The notes under the pieces are model-generated. The model made no database searches, was not told the origin of the DNA, and saw nothing but the letters and a program-made list of their open reading frames with translations. Shown here one piece after another: positions 17,317 to 27,280 of a stretch of DNA of 64,000 nt. Position 1 is the stretch's first letter. Each line of letters opens with the position of its first letter. The position numbers were made by a program, and so were the translations under genes. The stretch is from Flavobacteriaceae bacterium PS02338 (GTDB taxonomy: Bacteria > Bacteroidota > Bacteroidia > Sphingobacteriales > Sphingobacteriaceae): NCBI GenBank assembly GCA_029959615.1, contig JASCOD010000001.1, positions 992,001-1,056,000 of the forward strand, in the 5' to 3' direction.

Positions 17317-18483
17317 TTATTCTTTTTTTCTATCTATGATGATCTGCCTTCCCTTAATCTCAAACCTAGCCGCATTTGTTGTTTCTAATGCCCTAATAAG
17401 TTTTGAAATATTTTCGAACCTGCCTACTGAGCCCAACAATGTTTCTTTTCTCAATGCTTCATCCTTAAAGATCACTTCTATATCGTACCATCTAGCCACA
17501 TCTTTCATGATCTCCTCTAAGGTTTCGCTATTAAATAGGAAATAACCTTGCTTCCAGGCAACTGCGTCCTCTGCTTCTACATTTTTTAAACTAATACCAC
17601 TTCCTTCAAGACTTGACTGCTGCCCGGGAGATAGCGTCACTGGTGCAAAGGAACCATTTCCTCCGATACGCACACTACCTTGGAGTAAGGTTGTTTTCAC
17701 AGCTTTCTCGTCCATATAGGCATTGATATTGAAATGTGTGCCTAATACCTCTACGCTTTGGTTCCTTGCTTCCACGATAAATGGGTGCAATTTGTCCTCT
17801 GCTACTTCGAAATAGCCTTCACCCTCCAATGAAACGTTCCTATTTTTTGATCTGGTGAAGCTGGTTGGATATCTTAGGGCCGATTCTGCATTCAAGAACA
17901 CGAGGGTTCCATCGGGTAAACGCACCCTGGTTTGTTCCCCCCGTGTAGTAGTCAGTGTATTATAGGCCAACATTTTGCTATCATCTGAGATGACTTCATA
18001 GCTAATTTCTCCATCTGCCGATTTGGAGATTTTCACGCCAGACTGGATGGCAATATTCCCAGCTATGGCATCGTTGATATAGATTTTCTCACCATTGGCT
18101 AAAGTTAGTGTAGCTCCCTCTTTGCCAGGAGCGATATCGTTTTGAACAATTGACGAATTGTGAATGACAATTTGTGAGTGGTAGTAGAAATACCCACCAG
18201 TAATTACGGCTATCGTAACACTTGCGGCAACGGCAATACGTAACCAGTTTGAAAATAATTTTCTGGGCGGCTTATCAGTTTTAGTTATTCGCTGGTTCAA
18301 TAATCCATACAGTTCCTGTTGAAGTGCTGCTTTACTTTTTGTATCCAAACTACTGCTAAAGTTGTTCCTAAGGCCAAAAGCGGCGTAGTATGCTTCCAAA
18401 AATCGAATTTCTTCTTTAGTCGCATCTCCAGCCTGATATTTTTCCAGTAACTCTAAAAACTGTGCTTTGTCTATTCCTTCCAT
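17317..18483 (-). CDS. FecR-family anti-sigma factor
   Basis: This inner-membrane regulator holds the ECF sigma encoded 82 bases upstream and receives the signal from the STN domain of the SusC receptor. The 388 residues show a cytoplasmic N-terminal helical sigma-binding region (1-80), one membrane segment (about 82-102, IAVAASVTIAVITGGYFYY), a periplasmic FecR domain (about 115-300, with YNTLTTTRGEQTRVRLPDGT and LEGEGYFEVA) and a C-terminal DUF4974 domain (about 315-385). It is a full-length member. Its paralogue at 26.0 kb has the same layout and many identical blocks. The YNTL.TTRGEQ..VRLPDG block is typical for Bacteroidota FecR. Confidence 0.95.
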   Translation of the reverse strand: MEGIDKAQFLELLEKYQAGDATKEEIRFLEAYYAAFGLRNNFSSSLDTKSKAALQQELYGLLNQRITKTDKPPRKLFSNWLRIAVAASVTIAVITGGYFYYHSQIVIHNSSIVQNDIAPGKEGATLTLANGEKIYINDAIAGNIAIQSGVKISKSADGEISYEVISDDSKMLAYNTLTTTRGEQTRVRLPDGTLVFLNAESALRYPTSFTRSKNRNVSLEGEGYFEVAEDKLHPFIVEARNQSVEVLGTHFNINAYMDEKAVKTTLLQGSVRIGGNGSFAPVTLSPGQQSSLEGSGISLKNVEAEDAVAWKQGYFLFNSETLEEIMKDVARWYDIEVIFKDEALRKETLLGSVGRFENISKLIRALETTNAARFEIKGRQIIIDRKKE

Positions 18484-18565
18484 CTATCGCATTTCTATAT
18501 ACGTGTAAGAAAGGTAACTTTTTGCCCAGTCGGAAATGAAAAAAAATTAAAACAAATCAAAAAGT

Positions 18566-19159
18566 CTATTTCTGGCCTAAGAACAGCAATATATTGATCA
18601 GGAACATCGCTGTCTTTACCCGTGCAACTGCACGTCCGAGATGGTTGCGAACGGTCTTGGGGGAAAGGTTTAGTTTTTCGGCAATCTCATCAGGTGTCAT
18701 ATCCTCATTATATCGCATATTAAAGATGATACGCTGCTGTTCGGGAAGCGCATCAATCAGTGCGCTATAGGCAGCCATCAGTTCTTTGAGTAGTATATCG
18801 GCATCTACTTCGTCTGCTGTTTGTTCGAGTTCCGAATGTATTTCGGAAAGGGATACAAAGCGTTGTTGCTGTTTGAGCTGGGCGAAAACCTGATTACGGG
18901 TCACAGTAGTCAACCAAGCCGGTAGATTTCTTATCTCGATGTTTTCCGCTTTGCTCCAAAGGTAGGTGAATACCTCTTGCACCACATCTTTGGCCTGGTC
19001 GATATCTTCCAAACGTTTATAGGCTTCGTCCAATACGTCAGACCAATAACGATTGTAGAGGGATTGAAACGCGTGTGTATTTCCATTGCCCATTTCCAGG
19101 AGCATTTGGGTATCTTCCTCACTATGTTTCTTTCCGTACAGCATAAATTGATGCCGCAA
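18566..19159 (-). CDS. ECF-type RNA polymerase sigma-70 factor
   Basis: A 197-residue ECF sigma factor with region 2 (about 28-95, AFQSLYNRYWSDVLDEAY and DVVQEVFTYLWSKAE) and region 4 (about 125-180, LPEQQRIIFNMRYNEDMTPDEIAEKLNLSPKTVRNHL without gaps). A hydrophobic tail (FLINILLFLG) follows, as is common in this FecR-linked group. An alternative ATG lies five codons downstream (MLYGKKH). It would direct transcription of the susC-susD-peptidase operon when released from FecR. The 305 bases upstream contain its promoter and the end of the neighbouring operon. Confidence 0.95.
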   Translation of the reverse strand: MRHQFMLYGKKHSEEDTQMLLEMGNGNTHAFQSLYNRYWSDVLDEAYKRLEDIDQAKDVVQEVFTYLWSKAENIEIRNLPAWLTTVTRNQVFAQLKQQQRFVSLSEIHSELEQTADEVDADILLKELMAAYSALIDALPEQQRIIFNMRYNEDMTPDEIAEKLNLSPKTVRNHLGRAVARVKTAMFLINILLFLGQK

Positions 19160-19464
19160 ATTAAAGATTTTTTATAGCATTCGAAAAATGTAAAAAATGC
19201 TAAGACGATGGTTTTCTATTCTCGGGGGTTAGTTTTTTTGGAAATTACCTTTCCTAAAGAGCTTTATATGACATTAATTGAGTGTTGCACTAGTTTTCCC
19301 TGTAGTTCGGTCTTTTTGTTCACGCCAACTTTTACAAAAAGGTATTGCACATGATTTCTTTATCTGTTTTATGCCTTTTTTCCATATGATTGGTTTAACA
19401 AAGCAAGCCCGAACATCCATTCGGGCTATTGCTTTCATTATTAACTAACTAAATTCTTTTGCCT
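19160..19464. other. 305-base intergenic region between the two SusCD units
   Basis: It holds the upstream region of the ECF sigma gene and the terminator of the TlpA-like gene (19401-19434). A further 8-bp inverted repeat, ctttttgt (19312-19319) with acaaaaag (19334-19341), lies between them. No coding signal seen. Confidence 0.5.
19401..19440 (-). terminator. terminator, copy 2 of a repeated element
   Basis: Stem aagcaagcccga (19401-19412) with tcgggctattgctt (19421-19434, one bulge), downstream of the TlpA-like gene. Bases 19405-19447 differ from 9574-9616 at only a few positions. Confidence 0.7.
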
Positions 19465-20757
19465 TTATTTGTCTCTGATAACTAACATATTTAAGCCGCG
19501 TACCTCCTCAACAAGATCAAGATCATATTTCTTCAATTCCTTTTTAAGCTCAGGAAGATTGGTAATTGAAGGAAGTGCTATATCAACCATTCCGGTATAC
19601 CCCGTTTCATCGATTACTGCTAGGTCAGTTATAGGGTTCTTTCCATTGAGCATGTTGACCATATGCCCTAAAGGCACATTCTGTAGCACTGAGGGATTGC
19701 CAAAAAAGGACGAAACACGTTTTCCGCCTTTGGTCGCGATTTTGTCCTTAGATGATGTACGTACCAGCGCCAGACATTTCATATCCATTTTTTCAATCTT
19801 GGCCGTAAAATCCGTGTAACGGTTTAAATCCTTCAGCATATAGAGATAGAGAGAATCCGCATCCCGCTCTGGAACGATCATCTCATAGTGGTAAAGCTCA
19901 TTAGCGATCATCTTTCCCTCAGCAGCTGAAGTTGCTTTTAAACTCAACGGCTCTTTTACTTCAATCATCATCCTCTTTTCGCTGAACCTCTCTTTAAAAC
20001 TGTTCATAAAAATATGATAGCCAATGGCGAAGCAGATAGAAAACAAAGGCTGGTTGGTAAATTGTCTGCCGTATATAGTACCCTGAGGGTTTTTGCGATA
20101 AGTGCCACCACTACCGATATCCGGAATAGCCCCCTTGATGAGGATGGAATAATTCAGCATGTTCACCTTCTGCTGGCGGTCAAAACTTTCAGCTAACATG
20201 AAGGGACGTTCTCGCCCCATTTGTACGACTGTTTGTAAGGAAGATTTTTCTCCATCTAGTACTTCCTTTACTGTTTTTAAGGTAACCTGCTCGGCATCGG
20301 TCGTATTGAACACCTTCCCATCTTTGATCCATACCACAAAAGGAACTCCGCGATGGGGGAAAAGAGAATGCAGAGTTTTGTCTTCTACGATAGATAATAC
20401 CCGATCATACTGCTTTCCGTTCTTTGAAGCAAAGAACTTTTCGACGATCTTACGCTGTTGATCGGTCACCGCAACGACCTTAATCCGTCCAGCGTACTGC
20501 TTTTGTATTTCTTCCATTTTGGGGAAGTTGATCAAACAGGCGCTACACCAGGTACCCCAAAAATCCAACAAAATTAGTTTGTTGCTGTCGGCAGCAAGAC
20601 TTTGTTTTTTTTGAGCTGCGTTTACCATTTCAAATGGTTCATTCCAAAATTCCTTGGGTATTGCATCTCCTATTTTCAATGCCTGTTGGGCGCTCAAATT
20701 GAAGCCCACAGTGAGAAAAGCCACCATCAGCAGCTGCCTGTAAAAAAATATGTTCAT
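19465..20757 (-). CDS. TlpA-like exported thioredoxin-fold protein
   Basis: A 430-residue exported protein: signal peptide (1-23, ending LSAQQ), then a thioredoxin-like domain right after it (about 30-165) with the redox motif WCSAC (Cys71, Cys74) in LLDFWGTWCSAC and a cis-Pro segment GVPFVVWIKDGK. The remaining ~260 residues have no family I recognise and contain the DSLYLYMLKDLNRY segment. Domain order is the reverse of the TlpA-like protein at 5.1 kb, where thioredoxin is C-terminal. It follows susD by 88 bases and ends the ECF/FecR/SusCD unit 2. A redox role on imported or surface substrates is inferred. Confidence 0.8.
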   Translation of the reverse strand: MNIFFYRQLLMVAFLTVGFNLSAQQALKIGDAIPKEFWNEPFEMVNAAQKKQSLAADSNKLILLDFWGTWCSACLINFPKMEEIQKQYAGRIKVVAVTDQQRKIVEKFFASKNGKQYDRVLSIVEDKTLHSLFPHRGVPFVVWIKDGKVFNTTDAEQVTLKTVKEVLDGEKSSLQTVVQMGRERPFMLAESFDRQQKVNMLNYSILIKGAIPDIGSGGTYRKNPQGTIYGRQFTNQPLFSICFAIGYHIFMNSFKERFSEKRMMIEVKEPLSLKATSAAEGKMIANELYHYEMIVPERDADSLYLYMLKDLNRYTDFTAKIEKMDMKCLALVRTSSKDKIATKGGKRVSSFFGNPSVLQNVPLGHMVNMLNGKNPITDLAVIDETGYTGMVDIALPSITNLPELKKELKKYDLDLVEEVRGLNMLVIRDK

Positions 20758-20845
20758 GTGTTATTTTTGTTTTGCAAATAGGCTGATTACAAGTAAACAA
20801 CCTATTTACGCTTTCAAATTTGACAGTAAGCCCTGTCTATTATAT

Positions 20846-22201
20846 CTATCGTCTATTTTGTGGTATACCGGTTAAGTCGATAATTTCTTCTGGAATGGCA
20901 ATGGCATACCTAGGATCGTTGGGAAGTAGTGAATAACTGCTGCCATTTACTGTACGTGTAAGAATAATATTTGCACCATCCCTGTTGAAACGTTTTAGAT
21001 CTGGCCAGCGAAGTCCCCTTATCAACAGCTCCTTCCTTCTTTCTTTCAGTACGGTTTCCAAGGCTTCTCCAGGAGAATTTGCGGATAACGGAATAAATGT
21101 TCCGGATTTCCATCTTTTTTCCAATAGCTGGTTTAGCATGTTCATGGCAGCGTTTGGCGTATTTTCTTTACGGGCATAACACTCAGCAGCAATTAAATAC
21201 AGTTCATCTGCAGCAACCGTTGTAGTGGGGCCATTTGCATTATTGTAGTATCCTTTAAAAAGGACTTCACCTGTATTGTTGATACTAAAAAAGACTTTTT
21301 TTCTTAGGTCATTTTCATTGTAAGACTGGTAGATATGCAGTGGGATTTTTGCAGGCATTAAGTGGTATTCATAACTCATGGCCGCCCAGAAAATACTTTC
21401 AATATTCATATTGGCAAAAGGATATTCTTGTGTATCGTCAATGATGTTATAATCCATTAAGCTGTTAGGGACTAATTGTAACGCCAATAGGGCATTGTCG
21501 AGCGACTTTGTATAATCGCCCATAAATAAATAAGTGCGTGCCAATAGACCATATGCTGCTGGTCTAGACATACGCATAGCAGATATCTGCTTTACCGGTA
21601 GTAGTGGGAGTGCGGCATCTAGGTCTTTTATAATTTGGGCATAAGTCTGTTTTAATGTGGATCTTACAGAAGGTGTATTCATGTCTGGATCTAAGCGTAA
21701 GGGGAGACCCAGCTCCGCCTCGGCTGTTTCTGGACGATAGGCATTGCACCAAATTTGTGCGGCATCCAAGTAACGGGCAGCCCTCAAAGCTAGGGCCTGT
21801 CCTTTAACATTGTCCGCATCCGCTCCTCGTAGCTTTTTATCCTCTAAATTATAGAGTACTGCGTTGCTATAATAAATCGCTCGGTAACAACTTGACCAGG
21901 AGTTGCCCAAACTGGATGATGTCGCTACATGATCGGGCTGCCAAGTGTATAGCCTTTTATCTTCTTCAAAAGACATTGCGCTATAATCCTCATCGGTCAG
22001 GTAATAATCGTCGGAAGATGTTTCCCCGTAACTAGAAAACTCTGTATTGGTAAATCCATAAGTATCTAATAAGGCCTGATTGTCTGCCACAGTGTTTGGT
22101 GTGGCCAGTTTCATATTTGATTTTTCGCTCAGAAAATCTTTACAACCTGTATTGAACAGAAGAAAAACGCCGAAAGTGAATATTGATATTTTGTTTCTCA
22201 T
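20846..22201 (-). CDS. SusD/RagB-family outer membrane lipoprotein
   Basis: A 451-residue SusD homologue with a lipoprotein signal ending at Cys20 (LLFNTGC), TPR-like helices in the middle, and the C-terminal RRKELLIRGLRWPDLKRFN segment and IPEEIIDLTGIPQN ending. It is 10 bases downstream of susC, and it resembles the SusD at 3.8 kb in sequence order and ending. It binds ligand on the surface and closes over the SusC barrel. The ligand is unknown; the linked thioredoxin suggests a non-glycan substrate, but this is only inference. Confidence 0.92.
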   Translation of the reverse strand: MRNKISIFTFGVFLLFNTGCKDFLSEKSNMKLATPNTVADNQALLDTYGFTNTEFSSYGETSSDDYYLTDEDYSAMSFEEDKRLYTWQPDHVATSSSLGNSWSSCYRAIYYSNAVLYNLEDKKLRGADADNVKGQALALRAARYLDAAQIWCNAYRPETAEAELGLPLRLDPDMNTPSVRSTLKQTYAQIIKDLDAALPLLPVKQISAMRMSRPAAYGLLARTYLFMGDYTKSLDNALLALQLVPNSLMDYNIIDDTQEYPFANMNIESIFWAAMSYEYHLMPAKIPLHIYQSYNENDLRKKVFFSINNTGEVLFKGYYNNANGPTTTVAADELYLIAAECYARKENTPNAAMNMLNQLLEKRWKSGTFIPLSANSPGEALETVLKERRKELLIRGLRWPDLKRFNRDGANIILTRTVNGSSYSLLPNDPRYAIAIPEEIIDLTGIPQNRR

Positions 22202-22211
22202 TGTCTTATTT

Positions 22212-25200
22212 TTAAAATTTAGCTCTTAACCCGAAAATGAATTGCATCGGTGGCCGTAATGTAAAGTTGCCCATATTGTAGTCTGGGTCAATATCGCTTT
22301 TGCTTGCCTGCCAAAGAATACCGAGATTTTGCACACTGGTGTAGACCTGTACACTGGTAAGTGGCATACTTGTCCACTGTTCCCTGTCTAAGGTATAATT
22401 CAGGTTGATATACTGTAAACGGATATGGTCGCCTTTCTCTATCAGTACCGAAGAACCAGCGTAAAAATTATCCCTATTACTATTAGTTGCATAAAGATTG
22501 GAGGGCACGTTTGTAAAGGTTTCGTCACCTGGCTTTTGCCATCTTAAAGCATAATCACTATGACCCAACCATTCACTGAATAAACGGGTATAATTAATGG
22601 ATGGTTTACGGAACCAATAACCCAGTTTATAGCTAATACCAATATCTATACCGAAATTTTTGTAACTGAACGAATTGGTAAGGTTTCCATACTTTGTAGG
22701 CAAGGCCGAACCAAAATAATCTAATTCTTTTGCATCTGTACCAGTACCTGTAATACGTGCATAATCTTTACTGGCTAAGCCATCAAGATAGCCGATAGGA
22801 TCCCCGGTTTGAGGGTCCAGTCCACCCCATTTATAACCAAAGATAGAATATACCGGCTTACCTTCCAGACCAGAAATAGGAACCGACGAAATAACGAAAT
22901 TTCTACCATAAGTTGAGGAAAGGTAATAACGAGTTACCTCATCCTTGTAGTAGCTGAAATTAAATATGGTGTGCCACTTAAAGCTCTTGTTTAGGTTGAT
23001 TGTCCGGAGTTCTACATCCAATCCCTTGCCTTTCATCGATGCCACATTCCATACCAAACTTGAAATACCAGTGGTATAATCCATTGGGTTAACTCCGAAG
23101 AGGTTCTCACCTTTTTTTTGGAAATATTCTATACTTCCAGAGATGAGGTTATTTCTTGTCGCAAAATCCAATGCGACATTTCTTACACTGACAGTCTCCC
23201 AACGTAAATTTGGATTGTAATAGTTGGTGAATGTGGCCATGGGCGTACCAGTATAATTGGAAACACTAGGCTGAAAACCTATGGTGGTTACCGCCACCAT
23301 AGAAGGATCTATGTTACCGTTAAACCCATAGGAGCTCCTTAGCTTTAAATAAGGTAGCCAGTTCAAGGTGTAAAAATCTTCATTAGATAAGTTCCATGCC
23401 AAACCTGTAGACCAAAATGGATTCCATTGGTCATTGGTTCTCAGACCAAATAGATTGCTGGCATCTCTCCTTGCGCTTCCTGAGATGGTATAACGGTTCT
23501 TAAAGGTATAAGCTGCATTAGCATAAAGAGAGACAAATCTATTGGTGGTCCTGTTTAGCGTTGTTGCTCCGTCAAAGCTTGCTGTTCCGCCTATCAGCCT
23601 TGGATATCGTTGGTTGTAGTCCACATTTGTAAAAGTTAGCTGATCAGGATTATAGCCATAAAAGGTATCGCTGATATTATCTGTCTTGATATCGCGTATT
23701 TCCGCACCGGCAATGGCCGCAATACTATGGTCAGACCAAGTATGGTTCCAGTTTAACTGACCCCTTAGGTTCTGTGCAGATGCCCCTGAGTTAGTTCTGC
23801 CCAAAATCCCCCCTTTAGGAATATTGTTTTTTACTGTACCATCTGAATTGAGTACGGTATATAAATTGATATAATTTCTGGTGTGATAGCTTTGTTCGTC
23901 TCTAAGTGTTTCAGAAATACCATCACGCTTCTGCCATTGGTATTTTAATTCAGCTTCCAGTCCTTTCGCCAATTTGTAATTTAAGCCCGTACTTAACACA
24001 AATTCTGTATTTTTTGCAGTGCTCATGTTGTGTTCCCAATCTGTTAAGGGGTAGTAGTTCCAATCCAATAGCTTACCGTTTCCTAGGGAGGTTTTATAGT
24101 CCTGGTTATAACCTTTGGGAACAATAAGGGCATTACCTTCTGCATCTGCGAATTGCATATAGGGAAGACCATTGTTTTTTACAGTTATACTTCCGTAAGC
24201 GCTACGTCCGCTCTGGGTATTAGTCTGTATCAGCCATACGGCGGAGGTAATCTTAAGCTGTTTTAAAGGTTGCCAGACATTCTGAAACCTCAGGTTTAAA
24301 CGTTGGTATTTCTCGTCCAGATTTCCCGAATTATCATCGTATCCAAGTGAAGAACTCCAAGATAGGTTTTTACCACCAGAAGCCATATTTAATGCATACT
24401 GCCTATTCGCCAGTGGTACGTACATGTATTCCCTGTATTGATCACGAACGTCTTCCTGACGTAGTTGATTGATTTGTTGCGCAGCATATTCATTCGTGAT
24501 CTGCCCCTTATTAGCTTTGTTTAAAAGATCTACAACGGGAGACAGTACCGGACGTTGGGTAGAGTTAATGTCTGTATTATAAAAACCTTTGTTAAAAAGC
24601 TCTCGTTCTACATCAATATAATCCGAACTGCTGATCACAGACAAATAATTGAGGTCTGGCTTTTTGCCCAGCGTGTATGAGAGGTTGAAATCTATATTAA
24701 GGGGATCCTCAAACTGGGCCTTCTTCGTAGTAATGATAATTACACCATTAGCTGCTCTTGCTCCCCATATGCTGGACGCTGCTGCATCTTTTAGCACTGT
24801 AATGCTTTCTACCATATTTGGATTGATATTGCCGATGTTCCCTTCGTAAGGGAAATTATCCACCACAATCAATGGATCTTTTGGTCCCCTGATCGTACTT
24901 AAACCCCTGACCATCATCTGAGGCGAGCCTTGCCGACCATTGTCTACTACGATACCGCTCGCAGCAGTCGATAGCCTGTCCATGATATTTACCGTAACCT
25001 GTTTGTTTAACATGTTATTATCTACTGTCGAGAATGAGCCGGTAGCCCTTTCTTTTGGTAAATTTTGGTAGCCAGTACTTACGGTAACACTTACTTCCTC
25101 AAGTTTACCGGTCGACAAAACAAGTTGGAGATCGCCCATATCTTTTTTAACGCCCACTTCTTTATTTTCATAACCAACATAAGAAATCACCAATACGGCT

Positions 25201-25733
25201 GTTTCATCTACACCATTGAAGGAAAACTCGCCCTTTTCGTTGGTGATTACCATGCGGTTGGTCCCCTTGATCTTTACGGAAGCGCCGACAAGGGGTTGCC
25301 TATTTTCATCTACTAGGCGGCCCTTCACATCTATATCGACAAAGTAATCTATTATTTTCTGGAGCAGGGACTTTTCCTTCTCCCTGAGCGTGATCGTTTT
25401 CTCATTGATGGTATAGGTGAGTGGCTGGCCATCGAACACCTTGTCCAATACTTCCCTAAATTCCATGGCATCAACCTTAAGGCTAACAGGTCTGGCCATC
25501 TTCAACTGGTTTTCGGTAAACAGGAAAATATAACCGCTCTGGCTTCCCAGTTCTTTCATTACACCCTTGAGGGAAGCGTTTGACTTGGATAGCGTTATCT
25601 TTTGGGCAAAGCTGGAAGCGCTTACCTGCATGAATGTAGTAATGAGTATAAGGGTGGTCAATCTTATCATGAGCCAGATTTTAGCGGTATGCCGTATGGG
25701 CATAGCATGGTCTTTTGTATTTTTTTTATACAT
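22212..25733 (-). CDS. SusC-family TonB-dependent receptor with STN signalling domain
   Basis: The chosen start is the ATG at 25733, which gives MYKKNTKDHAMPIRHTAKIW and then the signal segment LTTLILITTFMQVSASSFAQ, the usual N-terminus in this family. A 45-codon longer frame exists but looks non-coding. The 1173 residues hold an STN domain (about 45-120), CarboxypepD_reg-like domain (about 140-215), plug (about 220-345, starting STGYQNLPKERATGSF, with VLKDAAASSIWGARAANGV) and barrel. The STN domain would signal to the FecR encoded upstream. The plug motif ties it to the receptor at 595. A candidate antisense RNA faces its 5' leader. Confidence 0.92.
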   Translation of the reverse strand: MYKKNTKDHAMPIRHTAKIWLMIRLTTLILITTFMQVSASSFAQKITLSKSNASLKGVMKELGSQSGYIFLFTENQLKMARPVSLKVDAMEFREVLDKVFDGQPLTYTINEKTITLREKEKSLLQKIIDYFVDIDVKGRLVDENRQPLVGASVKIKGTNRMVITNEKGEFSFNGVDETAVLVISYVGYENKEVGVKKDMGDLQLVLSTGKLEEVSVTVSTGYQNLPKERATGSFSTVDNNMLNKQVTVNIMDRLSTAASGIVVDNGRQGSPQMMVRGLSTIRGPKDPLIVVDNFPYEGNIGNINPNMVESITVLKDAAASSIWGARAANGVIIITTKKAQFEDPLNIDFNLSYTLGKKPDLNYLSVISSSDYIDVERELFNKGFYNTDINSTQRPVLSPVVDLLNKANKGQITNEYAAQQINQLRQEDVRDQYREYMYVPLANRQYALNMASGGKNLSWSSSLGYDDNSGNLDEKYQRLNLRFQNVWQPLKQLKITSAVWLIQTNTQSGRSAYGSITVKNNGLPYMQFADAEGNALIVPKGYNQDYKTSLGNGKLLDWNYYPLTDWEHNMSTAKNTEFVLSTGLNYKLAKGLEAELKYQWQKRDGISETLRDEQSYHTRNYINLYTVLNSDGTVKNNIPKGGILGRTNSGASAQNLRGQLNWNHTWSDHSIAAIAGAEIRDIKTDNISDTFYGYNPDQLTFTNVDYNQRYPRLIGGTASFDGATTLNRTTNRFVSLYANAAYTFKNRYTISGSARRDASNLFGLRTNDQWNPFWSTGLAWNLSNEDFYTLNWLPYLKLRSSYGFNGNIDPSMVAVTTIGFQPSVSNYTGTPMATFTNYYNPNLRWETVSVRNVALDFATRNNLISGSIEYFQKKGENLFGVNPMDYTTGISSLVWNVASMKGKGLDVELRTINLNKSFKWHTIFNFSYYKDEVTRYYLSSTYGRNFVISSVPISGLEGKPVYSIFGYKWGGLDPQTGDPIGYLDGLASKDYARITGTGTDAKELDYFGSALPTKYGNLTNSFSYKNFGIDIGISYKLGYWFRKPSINYTRLFSEWLGHSDYALRWQKPGDETFTNVPSNLYATNSNRDNFYAGSSVLIEKGDHIRLQYINLNYTLDREQWTSMPLTSVQVYTSVQNLGILWQASKSDIDPDYNMGNFTLRPPMQFIFGLRAKF

Positions 25734-25807
25734 TAGTGAATTGTTAGGTGCTGTGCAGTAGGCCATCTGTTTCGAAGCTGGGGCATACTGCTTTAAATTT
25801 GATAGTT

Positions 25808-25866
25808 TTTGAATTTTGTACCGTAACATTGGCCAGGCCCGAGTACCATCGGGATCTGGTTTTTTC
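25808..25866 (+). ncRNA. candidate cis-antisense sRNA opposite the susC leader (unit 2)
   Basis: An exact -7 box TAAATTTG (25794-25801), with TTTC at 25770-25773 at the same 20-base spacing as in unit 1, precedes an intrinsic terminator: stem ccag..cccga with tcggg..ctgg (25834-25859) and a T-run to about 25866. It runs opposite to the leader of the susC gene starting at 25733. Length would be about 60 nt. The parallel with 17096-17206 is the main support. Confidence 0.5.
25834..25866 (+). terminator. intrinsic terminator on the strand opposite susC
   Basis: ccag-g-cccga, loop gtacca, tcggg-at-ctgg, then tttttt on the plus strand. No plus-strand protein gene precedes it. Confidence 0.7.
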
Positions 25867-26010
25867 ATTAGCGCTTGTGGTCTCGATGGTATTCAAGAGG
25901 CCTTCAGCGGTTTTTATGTCCGTACCTTTTAAAGCTTTAGCTTTCCGTTTGTGTTTCTTTCTTCATGTTGTTTAGTTTTTAGGTTAATAGTCTGTTGATT
26001 ATAGCATTAA

Positions 26011-27183
26011 TTATTTTGTAATGTAAATTTTCTTTCCTTCTATCTTGAAACGGACCTTTCCTGTCGACTCAAGGGATCTGAGGACCTTGGAAACATTGTC
26101 GAACCTTGATACGCCACCCATAAATTTTTCGGTAGAGATATCGCCCACATATTCCACCTCTACATTGTACCACCTGGCCACCATGCGCATTACCGTCTGA
26201 ATATCTTCGCCGTCAAACATAAAGCGGTTGTTCTTCCATGCTACGACCGTTTCGGTATCTACCGCCTCTATCAAAATTTTTCCTTCGGGGGAAAGGGCTG
26301 CCTGTTGTCCTGGGCTCAATGTTACCGCTTGCTGCATGTCGGCCTGTACCTTTACGCTACCTTCGAGAAGTGTGGTTTTTTTGATCGTTTCGTCATTGTA
26401 GCTGTTGATATTGAAATGTGTTCCCAGTACTTCGACTTCCTGTGCCCCGGACCTTACGATAAAAGGATGCTCCCTATCTTTAGCCACTTCAAAATAACCT
26501 TCTCCATTTAGCTCAACTTTGCGTTGCATTAAGCGGGTAAACGAAGTAGGATATCTTAAAGATGAAGCTGCATTTAAAAACACGAGGGAGCCGTCGGGCA
26601 AACGCACCCTTGTCTGTTCCCCCCGTGTAGTGCTTAAAGTATTATATGCTATTTTTCCATTGTTGTTATTGATAATTTCATAGCTGACCTGGCCATTCTC
26701 GTCCTTTGAAATCCTTACGCCAGACTGCTCTGCAATGTTGCCAGAATGGACGTCATTGATGCGTATTTTTCGCCCATCTGCCAGTGTTAGCGTAGCTCCA
26801 TTTCTGCCGGGAGCGATGTCGTTGGCATAATTTTCCCCCTGTTCAGTGATCTTGTATTGTCTGTTGTAGTACAATATGCCTGATGCGAAAGCAACAGTGA
26901 TGATCGCTGCTGCCACGGCAATGCGTGGCCAGAATGTCCACCATGTTCTGTCATGTCTTCTATGGCCAATGATTTCATTATACATTTTTTCTGACCGTTG
27001 TTTACCGATACGGTACCCTGTTTCTGCTTTGAGCAAAAGCCAGTGCTCGTCCATTAACTGATGTATGGGCTGGTCCGTGTCTGTAGGGGCGGCCAGGAGA
27101 GCTTTCCATTCCTCCAGTTCATCAGGTGACATCTGGTTGCCGATATACTTCTGATGTAGGTATTGCAGTCTGTTTAGGTCCAT
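26011..27183 (-). CDS. FecR-family anti-sigma factor
   Basis: The start at 27183 (MDLNRLQYLHQKY) is preferred to the 10-codon longer frame. The protein of 390 residues has a cytoplasmic helical region, one membrane segment (about 88-107, IAVAAAIITVAFASGILYY), a FecR domain (YNTLSTTRGEQTRVRLPDGS, LNGEGYFEVAKDREHPF) and a C-terminal DUF4974 domain ending GKKIYITK. It relays the STN signal of the SusC at 22.2 kb to the sigma factor encoded just upstream. It closely resembles the FecR at 17.3 kb block by block, so the two regulatory units are duplicates that have diverged. Confidence 0.94.
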   Translation of the reverse strand: MDLNRLQYLHQKYIGNQMSPDELEEWKALLAAPTDTDQPIHQLMDEHWLLLKAETGYRIGKQRSEKMYNEIIGHRRHDRTWWTFWPRIAVAAAIITVAFASGILYYNRQYKITEQGENYANDIAPGRNGATLTLADGRKIRINDVHSGNIAEQSGVRISKDENGQVSYEIINNNNGKIAYNTLSTTRGEQTRVRLPDGSLVFLNAASSLRYPTSFTRLMQRKVELNGEGYFEVAKDREHPFIVRSGAQEVEVLGTHFNINSYNDETIKKTTLLEGSVKVQADMQQAVTLSPGQQAALSPEGKILIEAVDTETVVAWKNNRFMFDGEDIQTVMRMVARWYNVEVEYVGDISTEKFMGGVSRFDNVSKVLRSLESTGKVRFKIEGKKIYITK

Positions 27184-27280
27184 CTTTTGTCTGAAATTTA
27201 GTAAAAGGGCCAAATAAAATTAATGTCCTTTTATTATATGAACGGATGGGAGGGAGAACAGGGGTAGGCGAAAATGAAAT

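Noticed and set aside
25734..25868. 45-codon N-terminal extension of the SusC at 22.2 kb
   Set aside because: The extension does not resemble a signal region, and the ATG at 25733 gives the usual family N-terminus. The extension also overlaps the candidate antisense RNA.
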